A stretch of DNA of 64,000 nucleotides from Alphaproteobacteria bacterium (lineage in GTDB: Bacteria > Pseudomonadota > Alphaproteobacteria > UBA8366). The notes beneath the pieces are model-generated. The model saw only the letters and a list, made by a program, of their open reading frames with translations, was not told the origin of the DNA and did no database searches. Shown here piece by piece: positions 38,022-47,132 of the stretch; the first letter of the stretch is position 1; each line of letters begins with the position of its first letter. The stretch is from positions 248,001 through 312,000 of the forward strand of contig WHUA01000002.1 in the NCBI GenBank assembly GCA_009377445.1. The letters run 5' to 3'. The translations under genes were made by a program, and so were the position numbers.

Positions 38022-38495
38022 TCAACCGCGCCGCGCCGCCTCGATCGCGGCGACGTCGATTTTCTGCATGGTCATCATGGCATCAAACGCGCGCTTTGCT
38101 TCATCGCCGCCAACCGCCAGTGCGTCAGTCAGTACGCGTGGGGTGATTTGCCAGGAAATCCCCCACCTGTCTTTGCACCAGCCGCACTCGCTCTCCTGAC
38201 CGCCGTTGCCGACGATGGCATTCCAGTAGCGGTCGGTCTCCTCCTGATCGTCGGTGGCGATCTGGAACGAGAAGGCTTCGTTATGCTTGAACGCGGGACC
38301 CCCGTTGAGGCCGAGACAAGGAATGCCTGCAACTGTGAATTCGACCGTCAGCACGTCGCCCTTCTTGCCGGATGGGTAGTCGCTGGGTGCACGGTGGACG
38401 GCGCCCACCGCGCTGTCGGGAAAGATCTCGGCGTAGAAGCGGGCGGCAGCTTCGGCGTCCTTATCGTACCAGAGACAAATCGTGTTCTTTGCCAT
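38022..38495 (-). CDS. VOC-family (PhnB-like) protein
   Basis: MAKNTICLWYDKDAEAAARFYAEIFPDSAVG...GGQESECGWCKDRWGISWQITPRVL. Confidence 0.9.
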   Translation of the reverse strand: MAKNTICLWYDKDAEAAARFYAEIFPDSAVGAVHRAPSDYPSGKKGDVLTVEFTVAGIPCLGLNGGPAFKHNEAFSFQIATDDQEETDRYWNAIVGNGGQESECGWCKDRWGISWQITPRVLTDALAVGGDEAKRAFDAMMTMQKIDVAAIEAARRG

Positions 38496-38537
38496 TGCGT
38501 GTTCCTTTCGCTTTGAACCCAAGATTATGGCCGCAGC

Positions 38538-39062
38538 TTATTTCTCGGCCAGCGCCTTCAGATCCGCGAGGCCGGCCTCGAACTCCTTGCCGATCATGGT
38601 GTCCATGTTGCAGAAAATGGTCATCACCTTGGAGATATACGGCATCGGCCCGAAGATGGCCCAGGTGACGTCCGTGGTCTCTCCCTTCGGCGACAGGGTG
38701 AATTCCGCCATGTTGTGCGCCTCGAACGGCTCGAGGAAGTCGAGCTTCATCGCGACCTTGGACGGCGTCGTCTCGGTAATCTCGATACGTCCCTTACCGA
38801 TGTCGCTGTTGCCGTCCCACTCGTAGACGGAGCCCTTGCCGCTTTCTGCGCCGCTGTAGGCTCGCTTCATCGCCGGGTCCTTCTTTTCCCAGGGAGACCA
38901 AGCGGTGTGCTGCTTGAAACTGTTGAGGAGCGGATGGATCTTCTCCGGCGGCGCCTTGATGCTCGCCGTGCGCTCGACACGGAAGGTGTCCGGCTTGGTC
39001 GCGGCATAGATGAGAACCGCGGCGATCAGAACGACGACGGCAATGCCGATTTTCTTGAACAT
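38538..39062 (-). CDS. SRPBCC-family protein with N-terminal TM
   Basis: MFKKIGIAVVVLIAAVLIYAATKPDTFRVERTASIKAPPEKIHPLLNSFKQHTAWSPWEKKDP. Confidence 0.88.
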   Translation of the reverse strand: MFKKIGIAVVVLIAAVLIYAATKPDTFRVERTASIKAPPEKIHPLLNSFKQHTAWSPWEKKDPAMKRAYSGAESGKGSVYEWDGNSDIGKGRIEITETTPSKVAMKLDFLEPFEAHNMAEFTLSPKGETTDVTWAIFGPMPYISKVMTIFCNMDTMIGKEFEAGLADLKALAEK

Positions 39063-39164
39063 TGTTCCCTCTGCACTGGTGATCAAATCAGGTTCTGGAT
39101 ATCGCTGGCGCGCGTCAATCCTTCGTAGCAGGATCGAGGCGCACCCGCGACGGCGGCGTCACGA

Positions 39165-39587
39165 TTACTTGCGTTTTTCGGCCGCCGACTGCATCTCGGA
39201 AAAGCCGGCCGCGGCCTTCTGCACGTCCTCCGGGAAATCTTCCATTTCCTGGACCTGGCGAATTTCGACGATCTCGTTTTCCGATCCCGGGCATCGCTTG
39301 GCCCAGTCGATCGCTTCGGCCCGCGACTTCACCTGGATCATCCAGTAGCCGCCGAGCACTTCCTTGGCTTCGGCGAACGGCCCGTCCATGACCTTGGGCT
39401 TGCCGCCGGCGAAGGAGACGCGCGCGCCCATCGACGGCGGGTGCAGCCCGTCCAGCGCAAGCAGCACGCCCGCCTTCTGCAGGGCCTCGTTGTACTTCAT
39501 CATGGCTTCGACGGCCTTGGCGTCCGGCACCGTACCCGGCTTCGCCGATTCGTAGCCCTTGGGAATCATCAGCATCATGAATCGCAT
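39165..39587 (-). CDS. YCII (DGPF-domain) protein
   Basis: MRFMMLMIPKGYESAKPG...PKVMDGPFAEAKEVLGGYWMIQVKSRAEAIDWAKRCP. Confidence 0.92.
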   Translation of the reverse strand: MRFMMLMIPKGYESAKPGTVPDAKAVEAMMKYNEALQKAGVLLALDGLHPPSMGARVSFAGGKPKVMDGPFAEAKEVLGGYWMIQVKSRAEAIDWAKRCPGSENEIVEIRQVQEMEDFPEDVQKAAAGFSEMQSAAEKRK

Positions 39588-39599
39588 TGCCGTGCTTCC

Positions 39600-40046
39600 T
39601 TACTGAGAGGGGTTCTGCGACGGGTCCACAACGTGGACCATCCAGGACACGCCGAAGCGGTCGGCGACCATGCCGAAGCTCGGCGAGAAGAAAGTCTTGG
39701 TCAGCGGCACCTGCACCTGGCCGCCATCTCCAAGCGCGGCGAACAGCTTTTTGGCCTCGGTCTCGTCCGCTGCCGATATCGAGAGCGAGAAGCCTTGGAA
39801 ACTGGGCTTGCCCTGGCAATTGCCATCGGACGCCATCACCGGCGTACCGCCGATGCGGAAGCTGGAGTGCATGATCTTGTTGCCGTCGGACGGCAGCGGG
39901 CCCGCGCAGCCCTCGCCGCCTTGCGGCGGTTCCGGGCTGTCCTTGAAGCGCATCATCATGTCCACCTCGGCGCCGAGCGCCTTCTGATAGAACTGGAGCG
40001 CCTCTTCGCAACGGCCGTCGAAGAACAGATAGTTTTGTACGAGCAT
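39600..40046 (-). CDS. VOC-family protein
   Basis: MLVQNYLFFDGRCEEALQFYQKALGAEVDMMMRFKD...FGVSWMVHVVDP. Confidence 0.9.
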   Translation of the reverse strand: MLVQNYLFFDGRCEEALQFYQKALGAEVDMMMRFKDSPEPPQGGEGCAGPLPSDGNKIMHSSFRIGGTPVMASDGNCQGKPSFQGFSLSISAADETEAKKLFAALGDGGQVQVPLTKTFFSPSFGMVADRFGVSWMVHVVDPSQNPSQ

Positions 40047-40087
40047 GTCGTCTCCTTTGCAGGCGCTGGGCCTGAGTGTCTTGGGGT

Positions 40088-40516
40088 TCAGTTCTTCGCG
40101 GTCTCCGCGCGCAGGCGCTCTTCCTGCTCGCGAAGCTCGGGCGTGAACGCTTCGCCGAAATCCTCCGCCTCGAAGATCTGCCGGATTTCGATCTCGGCAG
40201 GCTCACTCTCGGGAACGTCGAAGGGGACGCGTTTGATCCATTCGATCGCCTCTTCCCGCGACTTCACCTGGATGATCCAGAAGCCGGCGATCAGCTCCTT
40301 CGTCTCGGCGAAAGGACCGTCGACGACGGTGCGCTTCTTGCCGGCGAACCGGACGCGGACCCCTTTCGAGCTGGGGTGCAGCCCTTCGCCGGCGAGCATT
40401 ATCCCTGCCTTGACCAGCTCCTCGTTGTATTTGCCCATGGCGGCGAGCAGCTCCGTGCTGGGCATGACCCCCGCCTCTGAATTCTTGTCGGCTTTTACGA
40501 TCACCATGAAACGCAT
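40088..40516 (-). CDS. YCII (DGPF-domain) protein
   Basis: MRFMVIVKADKNSEAGVMPSTELL...RTVVDGPFAETKELIAGFWIIQVKSREEAIEWIKRVP. Confidence 0.92.
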   Translation of the reverse strand: MRFMVIVKADKNSEAGVMPSTELLAAMGKYNEELVKAGIMLAGEGLHPSSKGVRVRFAGKKRTVVDGPFAETKELIAGFWIIQVKSREEAIEWIKRVPFDVPESEPAEIEIRQIFEAEDFGEAFTPELREQEERLRAETAKN

Positions 40517-40590
40517 CGTCGTATCTCCTTTCGGTTCCGGGCCGGGCTCCCGGGCGATTGCGGCGGGTAATCCCTGGCCTCTACCTACAC

Positions 40591-40617
40591 GTCGAACGGG
40601 GGGCGCCGAAATCGACA
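40591..40617 (-). promoter_or_regulatory. Candidate ECF42-type promoter upstream of the YCII/VOC operon
   Basis: Minus strand TGTCGA-N17-CGAC, 75 bp upstream of the 40516 ATG. Confidence 0.4.
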
Positions 40618-40681
40618 AGGGAAAGAAATTTTTTTGACAATGCCGAAATGCGCCCGAAAATCCCGGCCGGTGGAACCGTCG

Positions 40682-41140
40682 TCAAGGCTGGAGATCGAAC
40701 AGGGCCTTGCCACTCGCGATATCGAAGGGCGCGGAGAAATGCTCGTGCACGATCTTCCACTTTCCCTTGATTCTGCGGTATCCCGCGCTCACGCGCATCC
40801 AGGATGACTTTTCCACGCCGTTTTCGTCGACGCCGCCGCAGCGGTTGAGCCAATGGGCGAAAGCCACGTCGTTCTCCGCCTCGATGTTCAGCTCGCGCAT
40901 CTCGAATACCATCGGGCCGGTGCACATGGAGAGGCACGCCTCCCAATGCTGGCCATAGGCGTCGGCTCCCTTGAATTGCAGCGCCACGATGGCGTCGTAC
41001 GCGACGACGTCCGGGGCGTAGTGGGACATGATTTTCTTGGTATCCCGGCTACGGACCGCCTGCAGCCAGGACTCCTGCAATTCACGGATCTCGGCTTCAG
41101 GCGTCCCGACGGCGGTTTCTTTGGCGGTTACGGTGCTCAT
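40682..41140 (-). CDS. SnoaL-like/NTF2-fold protein
   Basis: EIRELQESWLQAVRSRDTKKIMSHYAPDVVAYDAIVAL...GYRRIKGKWKIVHEHFSAPFD. Confidence 0.88.
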   Translation of the reverse strand: MSTVTAKETAVGTPEAEIRELQESWLQAVRSRDTKKIMSHYAPDVVAYDAIVALQFKGADAYGQHWEACLSMCTGPMVFEMRELNIEAENDVAFAHWLNRCGGVDENGVEKSSWMRVSAGYRRIKGKWKIVHEHFSAPFDIASGKALFDLQP

Positions 41141-41175
41141 CGTCTTTCTCCTTCGTTATGAATTGCCGTGAGTCG

Positions 41176-42261
41176 TCATTCGTCGGCGAAGCGCACGACC
41201 GAGATCGGCGGCAGCCGCATCTCCGGCGCCGCCCAGGAATCACCCTGGTCCTCGGAAATCCACAGGCCGCCGCTGGTCGAGCCGAAGGCGAGCCGCTCGC
41301 CGGTTTCGTCGACCGAAAGCCCATGGCGGTAGACCAGATCGTAGGCGTGGTTCTGCGGCAGCCCTTCGCTCAGCACGTCGAAGCTCTCGCCGCCGTCGCG
41401 CGTGCGCGAGACCACGAGCTTTCCGTCGACCGGAATGCGCTGTTCGTCCTTCACCGCGGGGACGAACCACGCGGTCTTCGGGTCGCGCGGATGGGCCGCC
41501 ACCGCGAAGCCGAACTTCGACGGGCTGATCGCCGTGATCTCGCGCCAATTGGCGCCCGCGTCTTCCGAGCGGTATGCGGCGCTGTGGTGTTGGCACCACA
41601 CGACCTCGGGCCGCGCCGCGCAGTGCGCCAGGCGGTGGATGTCCTGCGCCATCGGGGCCTCGCGTTGCTCCGGCGGCATGTACTCGTTGTACATGCCCTG
41701 ATTGATGACGCGCCACGAAGCGCCGGCGTCACCGGTCGCCCACACGCCCGCACACGACACGCCGATGCGGACGTCGTCGGGATCGCGCGGGTCGACGAGC
41801 ACGGAGTTGATGCCTGGCTGCTCGCCGCCGGCAACGCCGAACCATTGCCGCCGCTCGGGCATGCGCCACAGCGTCTCGTTCAGCGCCCAGGAGTCGCCGC
41901 CGTCGTCGGAGCGGAAGAGCCCGCCCGGCATGGTGCCGGCCCACAGCCGGCCGGCGACGCCGCCCGTCTCGAGCGCCCAGACCTTGCCGAGCGACCAGGG
42001 ATGCGGATCGTCGGCGGCATCCTCCGGCTTCGGCGGAAAGGCGGGCACGGCGACCTCGCGCCACGCGCCGGCGCCTTCGCGCCGCCACATCTTGGCGCCG
42101 AAATGCCCGAGGTCGAGGGCGGCCAGGACGGTGTCGCCGTCCGCCAGCACGGCGGTGACCGGCTCGCCCAGGAACTTGGTGTCGGCGATCTCCCATCCGC
42201 CCTTGCGCCGCTCGAGCTCGAACAGGCCCTTGCGCGTTCCGACATGAAGCCGTTGCGTCAT
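41176..42261 (-). CDS. BNR/sialidase-like beta-propeller protein
   Basis: MTQRLHVGTRKGLFELERRKGGWEI..., repeated SDDGGDSW, SEDAGANW, RTRDGGESF, SEDQGDSW. Confidence 0.88.
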   Translation of the reverse strand: MTQRLHVGTRKGLFELERRKGGWEIADTKFLGEPVTAVLADGDTVLAALDLGHFGAKMWRREGAGAWREVAVPAFPPKPEDAADDPHPWSLGKVWALETGGVAGRLWAGTMPGGLFRSDDGGDSWALNETLWRMPERRQWFGVAGGEQPGINSVLVDPRDPDDVRIGVSCAGVWATGDAGASWRVINQGMYNEYMPPEQREAPMAQDIHRLAHCAARPEVVWCQHHSAAYRSEDAGANWREITAISPSKFGFAVAAHPRDPKTAWFVPAVKDEQRIPVDGKLVVSRTRDGGESFDVLSEGLPQNHAYDLVYRHGLSVDETGERLAFGSTSGGLWISEDQGDSWAAPEMRLPPISVVRFADE

Positions 42262-42277
42262 TCTCTCTTCTCCTCCG

Positions 42278-42547
42278 TTAGCCGCCGGACAATGCCTGCA
42301 GGACATAGATCTCGTCCCGCGGCCCGACCGGATCGGTGAGCCGGACGCGATCGGTCGCGGACCGGCCGTTGATGTAGACGGCGACGTGCTGGCGCAGCGC
42401 GCCCTGGTCGTCGAGCACGTAGCCGCGCAGCGCCGGCCGCGATGCGAAGGCGGCCGCCAGCGATTCGCCAAGCGTCGTCCCCGGCACCTCGACGGACGGC
42501 GCGGCCAGGAAGCGCTCCAACTGGGGCGTAAATGCGATCGTGGGCAT
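42278..42547 (-). CDS. MoaD/ThiS-like ubiquitin-fold protein
   Basis: MPTIAFTPQLERFLAAPSVEVPGTTLGESLAAAFA...VYINGRSATDRVRLTDPVGPRDEIYVLQALSGG, C-terminal GG. Confidence 0.88.
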   Translation of the reverse strand: MPTIAFTPQLERFLAAPSVEVPGTTLGESLAAAFASRPALRGYVLDDQGALRQHVAVYINGRSATDRVRLTDPVGPRDEIYVLQALSGG

Positions 42548-42569
42548 GGCTCCCTCCCTGGTTTTTCGC

Positions 42570-42598
42570 TTGACAATTACGTTGATATCAACATATAT
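42570..42598 (+). promoter_or_regulatory. Sigma70-like promoter with embedded palindromic operator for marR
   Basis: TTGACA (42570-42575), N17, ATATAT (42593-42598); perfect palindrome GTTGATATCAAC at 42581-42592. Confidence 0.75.
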
Positions 42599-42603
42599 AA
42601 AGC

Positions 42604-43050
42604 ATGTCAACCAGCGATGCGCTGCCGTTCGAAAAAACCCTCCACGTCCGCGACTGTTGCATGTGCCTCCACGTGCAGCGGGCCGCGCGCGCGGTGGCGC
42701 GGCGCTTCGACGACGCGCTGCGCCCGCTCGGCCTTACCAGCGGCCAGTTCTCGCTGCTGATGTCGCTCAACCGGCCTCAGCCGCCAACCATCGGCAGCGT
42801 CTCGGCCCTGCTGGCGATGGACCGCACGACGCTGACGGCCAACCTCAAGCCGCTCGAGCGGCGGGGGCTGGTGATCGTGGCGGTCGACGAAAAAGACAGG
42901 CGCAGCCGTCTCATGTCATTGACTCCGGCCGGCCGGATGCTGCTTGTCGCAGCCTTCCCGGTCTGGAACCGGACGCAGGCGGAAATCGAGCGCCTTCTTC
43001 CCGGCTCCAGCGCCGATCGCCTGCGGGACGACCTTCGCGCGCTTTCCTGA
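42604..43050 (+). CDS. MarR-family transcriptional regulator
   Basis: GLTSGQFSLLMSLNRPQPPTIGSVSALLAMDRTTLTANLKPLERRGLVIVAVDEKDRRSRLMSLTPAGR. Confidence 0.93.
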   Translation: MSTSDALPFEKTLHVRDCCMCLHVQRAARAVARRFDDALRPLGLTSGQFSLLMSLNRPQPPTIGSVSALLAMDRTTLTANLKPLERRGLVIVAVDEKDRRSRLMSLTPAGRMLLVAAFPVWNRTQAEIERLLPGSSADRLRDDLRALS

Positions 43051-43054
43051 CCGG

Positions 43055-43342
43055 TCACTTCATGCGCGCGAGCGCGGTCTCCGTCGAGGTCTTCAGCTCG
43101 TTGAGCATGCAATCGACGCTCGACCGCATGTTCTCCCAGCCGTCGTCGTCCGCATCGCAGAATTCCTGCAGATGCTCGCGCGCACGGTCGCAACGGTGCT
43201 CCAGCTCGGCCAGCGCCTTCTGCGCCGACATGCCGGGCGCCACCGAAGGGTCCGCCGCTTTGGTGCGATACTGATCCATGGTGGCGTAGATGTCCTTCAT
43301 CCGCGCGCGCGCCATTTCCTCGTAAGCTGCTCTCGTCGACAT
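43055..43342 (-). CDS. Hypothetical protein
   Basis: MSTRAAYEEMARARMKDIYATMDQYRTKAADPSVAPGMSAQKALAELEHRCDRAREHL. Confidence 0.65.
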   Translation of the reverse strand: MSTRAAYEEMARARMKDIYATMDQYRTKAADPSVAPGMSAQKALAELEHRCDRAREHLQEFCDADDDGWENMRSSVDCMLNELKTSTETALARMK

Positions 43343-43377
43343 TGCTTCACCGCTTCCCTTGTCTAAGCCCTGTCGTT

Positions 43378-43815
43378 CTAAGCCCTGTGGTGTTTTTCCG
43401 CGCCTTTCGACACGCCGGTGAGCGCCTCGGCGGCGGGCCGGATCTCCGAGCTCTCGACCGCGAAATCGCCGATCGAGACGATTCCGACCAGCCGTTTTTC
43501 GTGGTTGATTACCGGCAGCCGGCGGATCTGGTGCTTGCTCATGAGCTGCGCCGCCTCCTTCGTCGAGGCATCGTCGTAGATCCAGCGAACGCCCTCGGAC
43601 ATCACGTCGCGAACCTTGGTCGTGCGCGGATCCTTACCGGCCGCCACCGCGCGCACGGCAATATCGCGATCCGTGATGACGCCGACGAGGCGATCGTTGT
43701 CGCCCACCGGCAAAGAGCCTATATCGCCGGACTGCATCATCGCCGCGGCATCGCAGATGGACATATCCGGATTGGCGAGTTGGACATTGGAAGACATTAC
43801 CTGGGTAAGATGCAT
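43378..43815 (-). CDS. CBS-domain pair protein
   Basis: MHLTQVMSSNVQLANPDMSICDAAAMMQSGDIGSLPVGDNDRLVGVITDRDIAVRAVA... Confidence 0.93.
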   Translation of the reverse strand: MHLTQVMSSNVQLANPDMSICDAAAMMQSGDIGSLPVGDNDRLVGVITDRDIAVRAVAAGKDPRTTKVRDVMSEGVRWIYDDASTKEAAQLMSKHQIRRLPVINHEKRLVGIVSIGDFAVESSEIRPAAEALTGVSKGAEKHHRA

Positions 43816-43907
43816 CGCCGTCTCCTTTCGCTCCTTCGCCTATATCCCGTCAACGCGCCGGGCCGCGCATGGTTCAAAAGGGATTGCGGGGAGGCGCTGT
43901 CGGCCGC

Positions 43908-43999
43908 CGTGGATTGCCGCAACAAGTGCGGCAATGACGATATTTATTTGATTATAATAACTATTCGTCACTCGCGGACTTGTTCCGCGAGTCCATGCG
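43908..43999 (-). repeat. Twin-palindrome dispersed repeat, copy 2 (inverted)
   Basis: Reverse complement matches 17579-17669 in both palindromes and flanks; AT spacer diverged. Confidence 0.85.
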
Positions 44000-44008
44000 A
44001 GCCGGCCA

Positions 44009-44383
44009 TCACGAGCCCTTGCCGATGAGCTCCCGGACTTCGTTCGGGTCCGGCATTCCCTTCGCCGTCACCTCGGGGCTGTCGCCCGCGGTGAATATCT
44101 CGATGTCGCCGGTGCCGAATATCCGCTGGAACAGGGTCTGGTGGACGCGCACCGAACGGATGCTGCTCAGCCGCAGCTCGCTGCGCGACTTCGACAGGAT
44201 GCCGCGCTCGTAAAGCACGTCCTGCGAGGTGACGGTGAGCGATTGCGCCTTGGTCGAGATGTACCAGACGATGAGGATCAGGATTCCGATCCCGAACACC
44301 GGTATCAGCAGGATGCTGAGGATGAACCATACCGGATTGTTGCGGAACATCGGCGGGTTCGACTGATAGAGAACATCGGCCAT
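44009..44383 (-). CDS. PH-domain (YdbS-like) membrane protein
   Basis: TMs then IVWYISTKAQSLTVTSQDVLYERGILSKSRSELRLSSIRSVRVHQTLFQRIFGTGDIEIFTAG. Confidence 0.87.
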   Translation of the reverse strand: MADVLYQSNPPMFRNNPVWFILSILLIPVFGIGILILIVWYISTKAQSLTVTSQDVLYERGILSKSRSELRLSSIRSVRVHQTLFQRIFGTGDIEIFTAGDSPEVTAKGMPDPNEVRELIGKGS

Positions 44384-44580
44384 CGGGGCCTTCTCCTGCC
44401 GCGGCAACGCGCCGCGACCGGCGGCGCGGTGCTCCCTTAGCACAATTCGAAGGCGCACGCATGCGCGTTTCAAACGACGCTTTGCCAAAACCGGCCGAGA
44501 TATTCGCAAGACGACGCGTCCCTCGATCTTGCAAAATAGGCCGCCCCGGTGTCGACTCCCCCAAACAGCCTCGAGGCAGA

Positions 44581-46134
44581 ATGCGGCTGCTCCTCTTTCT
44601 AGCTATCGCGTTGACGGGATTCTCGCTGGCTTCCCTTCTCGCGCTCTATTCCTACGGCCGGTTCGCGGCGCGCGCGCGGGGCGAGCCGTCGGGCGCGCTG
44701 CCCGTTTCGGACGCTGCGACCGCGCTCGACCGGCTCGTCGCGCCGCTGATCGCGGAGCGGCCGGGCGAAAGCGGCCTCTTGCTTCTGTCCGGCAACCTCG
44801 AAGCCTATGCGGTTCGCGCGCTGTCCGCGCGGCGCGCGGAGCGCAGCCTCGACCTGCAATACTACATGTGGAAACACGACCTGACCGGCCGGCTACTCGC
44901 ACGCGAGGTCCTCGACGCCGCCGATCGCGGCGTGCGCGTCCGGGTGCTGCTCGACGACATCAATGCGCGGGGGCACGACCGGGTCACCAGGGCGCTCGAC
45001 GCGCATCCGAACATCGTCATCCGCCTGTTCAACCCGAGCCGGAGCCGCGAGGGCGCGCTGGGCCGCGCCGTCGAGCTGCTGCTGCGCGCCGTCAGCGCGA
45101 CGCGGCGCATGCACAACAAATCGTGGATCGCCGACGGACGGCTCGCCGTCGTCGGCGGGCGCAACATCGGCGACGCCTATTTCGATGCCGACCCGGCCGC
45201 CAATTTCCATGACCTCGACGTGCTGGCGCTGGGCGCCGCGGTCCCGCAGGCCGAAGCGGTCTTCGACGACTTCTGGAACAGCAGCGCCGTCATCCCGATC
45301 GCCGCGCTCAGGAGAGCGCGCAAATCGGACCTGCCGAAGCTCAGGCAGCGGCTCGCCGGCGTGACGGCGGACGCGCACGCGCATCCCTACCTGACCCGGG
45401 TCGCCGACGAAGCGACGGTGCAGGACATTCTAACCGGCAATGGGGAAATCCATTGGACCGCGCAGGCGCGGATCGTCTCCGACCCCCCGGAGAAGGTATC
45501 GGGAGCGGGCGAGGAGAACTGGCTGATCAACTGTATCGCGCCCGCTCTCGCCGCCGCGGCCAGCGAGCTGGAGATCATCTCGCCCTACTTCATCCCCGGC
45601 GAGGCCGGCGCCGCCGTGCTGACGGACATGGCGAAACGGGGCGTCAGGGTCGCCGTGCTGACCAATACCCTCGCCGCGACGGACGTGGCCGCGGTCCACG
45701 GCGCCTATGCGAAGTACCGGGAGCGTCTCGTCGCGGGCGGCATCCGCCTGTTCGAGCTGAAGCCCTATGACGACCGCAGCCGCGTGTCCATGTTCGGATC
45801 GAGCGGCGCCAGCCTGCACACCAAGGCCTTCACGGTCGACGGCCGCCACGGCTTCATCGGCTCCATGAACTTCGATCCGCGCTCGGTCTCGCTCAATTCC
45901 GAAATGGGCGTCGCGTTCACGGACGCCGGGCTGGCCGCGGAAGTCCGCAGGATATTCGCCGACGAAACCTCCGCGCGGAAGAGCTATCGCGTCCTGATCG
46001 AGGACGGCGCGATCGCCTGGCGCGACGACGCGGCCGATCCGGCCATGACCCTGCGCGAAGAGCCGGAAGCGGGCTTCTGGCGGCGGTTGGCGGCATGGAC
46101 GATCGGCCTGCTGCCGATAGAATCGCAGCTCTGA
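44581..46134 (+). CDS. Phospholipase D-family (cardiolipin synthase-like) protein
   Basis: RRMHNKSWIADGRLAVVGGRNIGDAYFDA and LHTKAFTVDGRHGFIGSMNFDPRSVSLNSEMG HKD motifs. Confidence 0.92.
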   Translation: MRLLLFLAIALTGFSLASLLALYSYGRFAARARGEPSGALPVSDAATALDRLVAPLIAERPGESGLLLLSGNLEAYAVRALSARRAERSLDLQYYMWKHDLTGRLLAREVLDAADRGVRVRVLLDDINARGHDRVTRALDAHPNIVIRLFNPSRSREGALGRAVELLLRAVSATRRMHNKSWIADGRLAVVGGRNIGDAYFDADPAANFHDLDVLALGAAVPQAEAVFDDFWNSSAVIPIAALRRARKSDLPKLRQRLAGVTADAHAHPYLTRVADEATVQDILTGNGEIHWTAQARIVSDPPEKVSGAGEENWLINCIAPALAAAASELEIISPYFIPGEAGAAVLTDMAKRGVRVAVLTNTLAATDVAAVHGAYAKYRERLVAGGIRLFELKPYDDRSRVSMFGSSGASLHTKAFTVDGRHGFIGSMNFDPRSVSLNSEMGVAFTDAGLAAEVRRIFADETSARKSYRVLIEDGAIAWRDDAADPAMTLREEPEAGFWRRLAAWTIGLLPIESQL

Positions 46135-46191
46135 CGGCGGGGCCGGAAGAGATATCGCTTCTTCCCGAGCCAGCCTCTTCGGCTTGCGCTG

Positions 46192-46210
46192 TATACCCTG
46201 ATAGGGTATA
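46192..46210. promoter_or_regulatory. Candidate CsoR/RcnR-type operator
   Basis: TATACCCT-GAT-AGGGTATA perfect 8-3-8 inverted repeat abutting the regulator start. Confidence 0.78.
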
Positions 46211-46494
46211 TGACGGCGATGCTGAGCGGCACCAAAAATTCGTGCTTGAAGCGCTTGACCCGGATCGAAGGTCAGGTCCGCGGCCTCGGCCGAATGGTCG
46301 AGGATGACCGCTACTGCATCGATGTCATTACGCAGATCTCCGCGGTTCGCGCAGCGCTTCGCGGCGTGGAGGAAGAGCTCCTCCGCGACCATGTCGGGCA
46401 TTGCATCGAGCACGCGATCGCCTCGGGCGATCAAGACGAGCAGCGTCGCAAGATCGCCGAGCTCCTGCAAGTTCTCGGACGGACCAGCCGATGA
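46210..46494 (+). CDS. Metal-sensing CsoR/RcnR-family repressor
   Basis: CLKRLTRIEGQVRGLGRMVEDDRYCIDVITQISAVRAALRGVEEELLRDHVGHCIEHAI. Confidence 0.92.
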   Translation: MTAMLSGTKNSCLKRLTRIEGQVRGLGRMVEDDRYCIDVITQISAVRAALRGVEEELLRDHVGHCIEHAIASGDQDEQRRKIAELLQVLGRTSR

Positions 46495-46952
46495 CCTGGC
46501 GCCCGCGCCAAACCCGACGGCCGCCGGCGGGAGTCCTGCGCAGGTTCGGGAATTGCCCGCATCGGCGTATCGTCGTCAGTTTTCTCGCGTTTTTCTTCGT
46601 ATCGTACATGACCGTGGCCGATTCGGTTGGCGCGATCAAAGCCGTCGGCGCGGCCGTCACGTCGCATCACGACATTGCCGATGCGAGTACGCATCACCAT
46701 GAGCCGTGCACGGCAGCCGAAGCCGATCCCGGGTGCGCCGAGAGCCACGGCCAGAGCGGCCACGGGCATGGCGACCTTTCGAGCACGTGCTGCGGGTTCG
46801 CCTGCCACATCACGCTGACGGCGGAGGCTCGAACATTGGTTTCGCCGCTCGGACGAAGCGAAACCGTCAACTGGATTGCCAATTCCATTCGGGCAATCGG
46901 GACCGATCCGTTCGAGCGTCCCCCCCGGAACGAAGCGCTCCCGCTCGGGTAA
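46491..46952 (+). CDS. His/Cys-rich membrane-anchored hypothetical, translationally coupled to the repressor
   Basis: ATGA overlap; one TM then HHDIADASTHHHEPCTAAEADPGCAESHGQSGHGHGDLSSTCCGFACHITL. Confidence 0.72.
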   Translation: MTWRPRQTRRPPAGVLRRFGNCPHRRIVVSFLAFFFVSYMTVADSVGAIKAVGAAVTSHHDIADASTHHHEPCTAAEADPGCAESHGQSGHGHGDLSSTCCGFACHITLTAEARTLVSPLGRSETVNWIANSIRAIGTDPFERPPRNEALPLG

Positions 46953-47132
46953 CTCCGAGGCCGTTTGCGTTCCACTGCGGTTAATTCGTTCCCGCTTTAC
47001 ACGTCGGTCTCGGGTTCCTCTCCGGGCTCCGGTTTGCCGCCCATTGTGCGGCAGCGGCCGGCTTTTCCTGTCGAGAAACGATTTGCATGGCACGAGCGGC
47101 ACGTCTTGCCGTGCCGATGCACCGAGGTTCAG

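Noticed and set aside
46953-46973. EcfG-type promoter on the minus strand near 46970
   Set aside because: GTTCC and AAC are only 15 bp apart, outside accepted spacing, with no suitable downstream gene.
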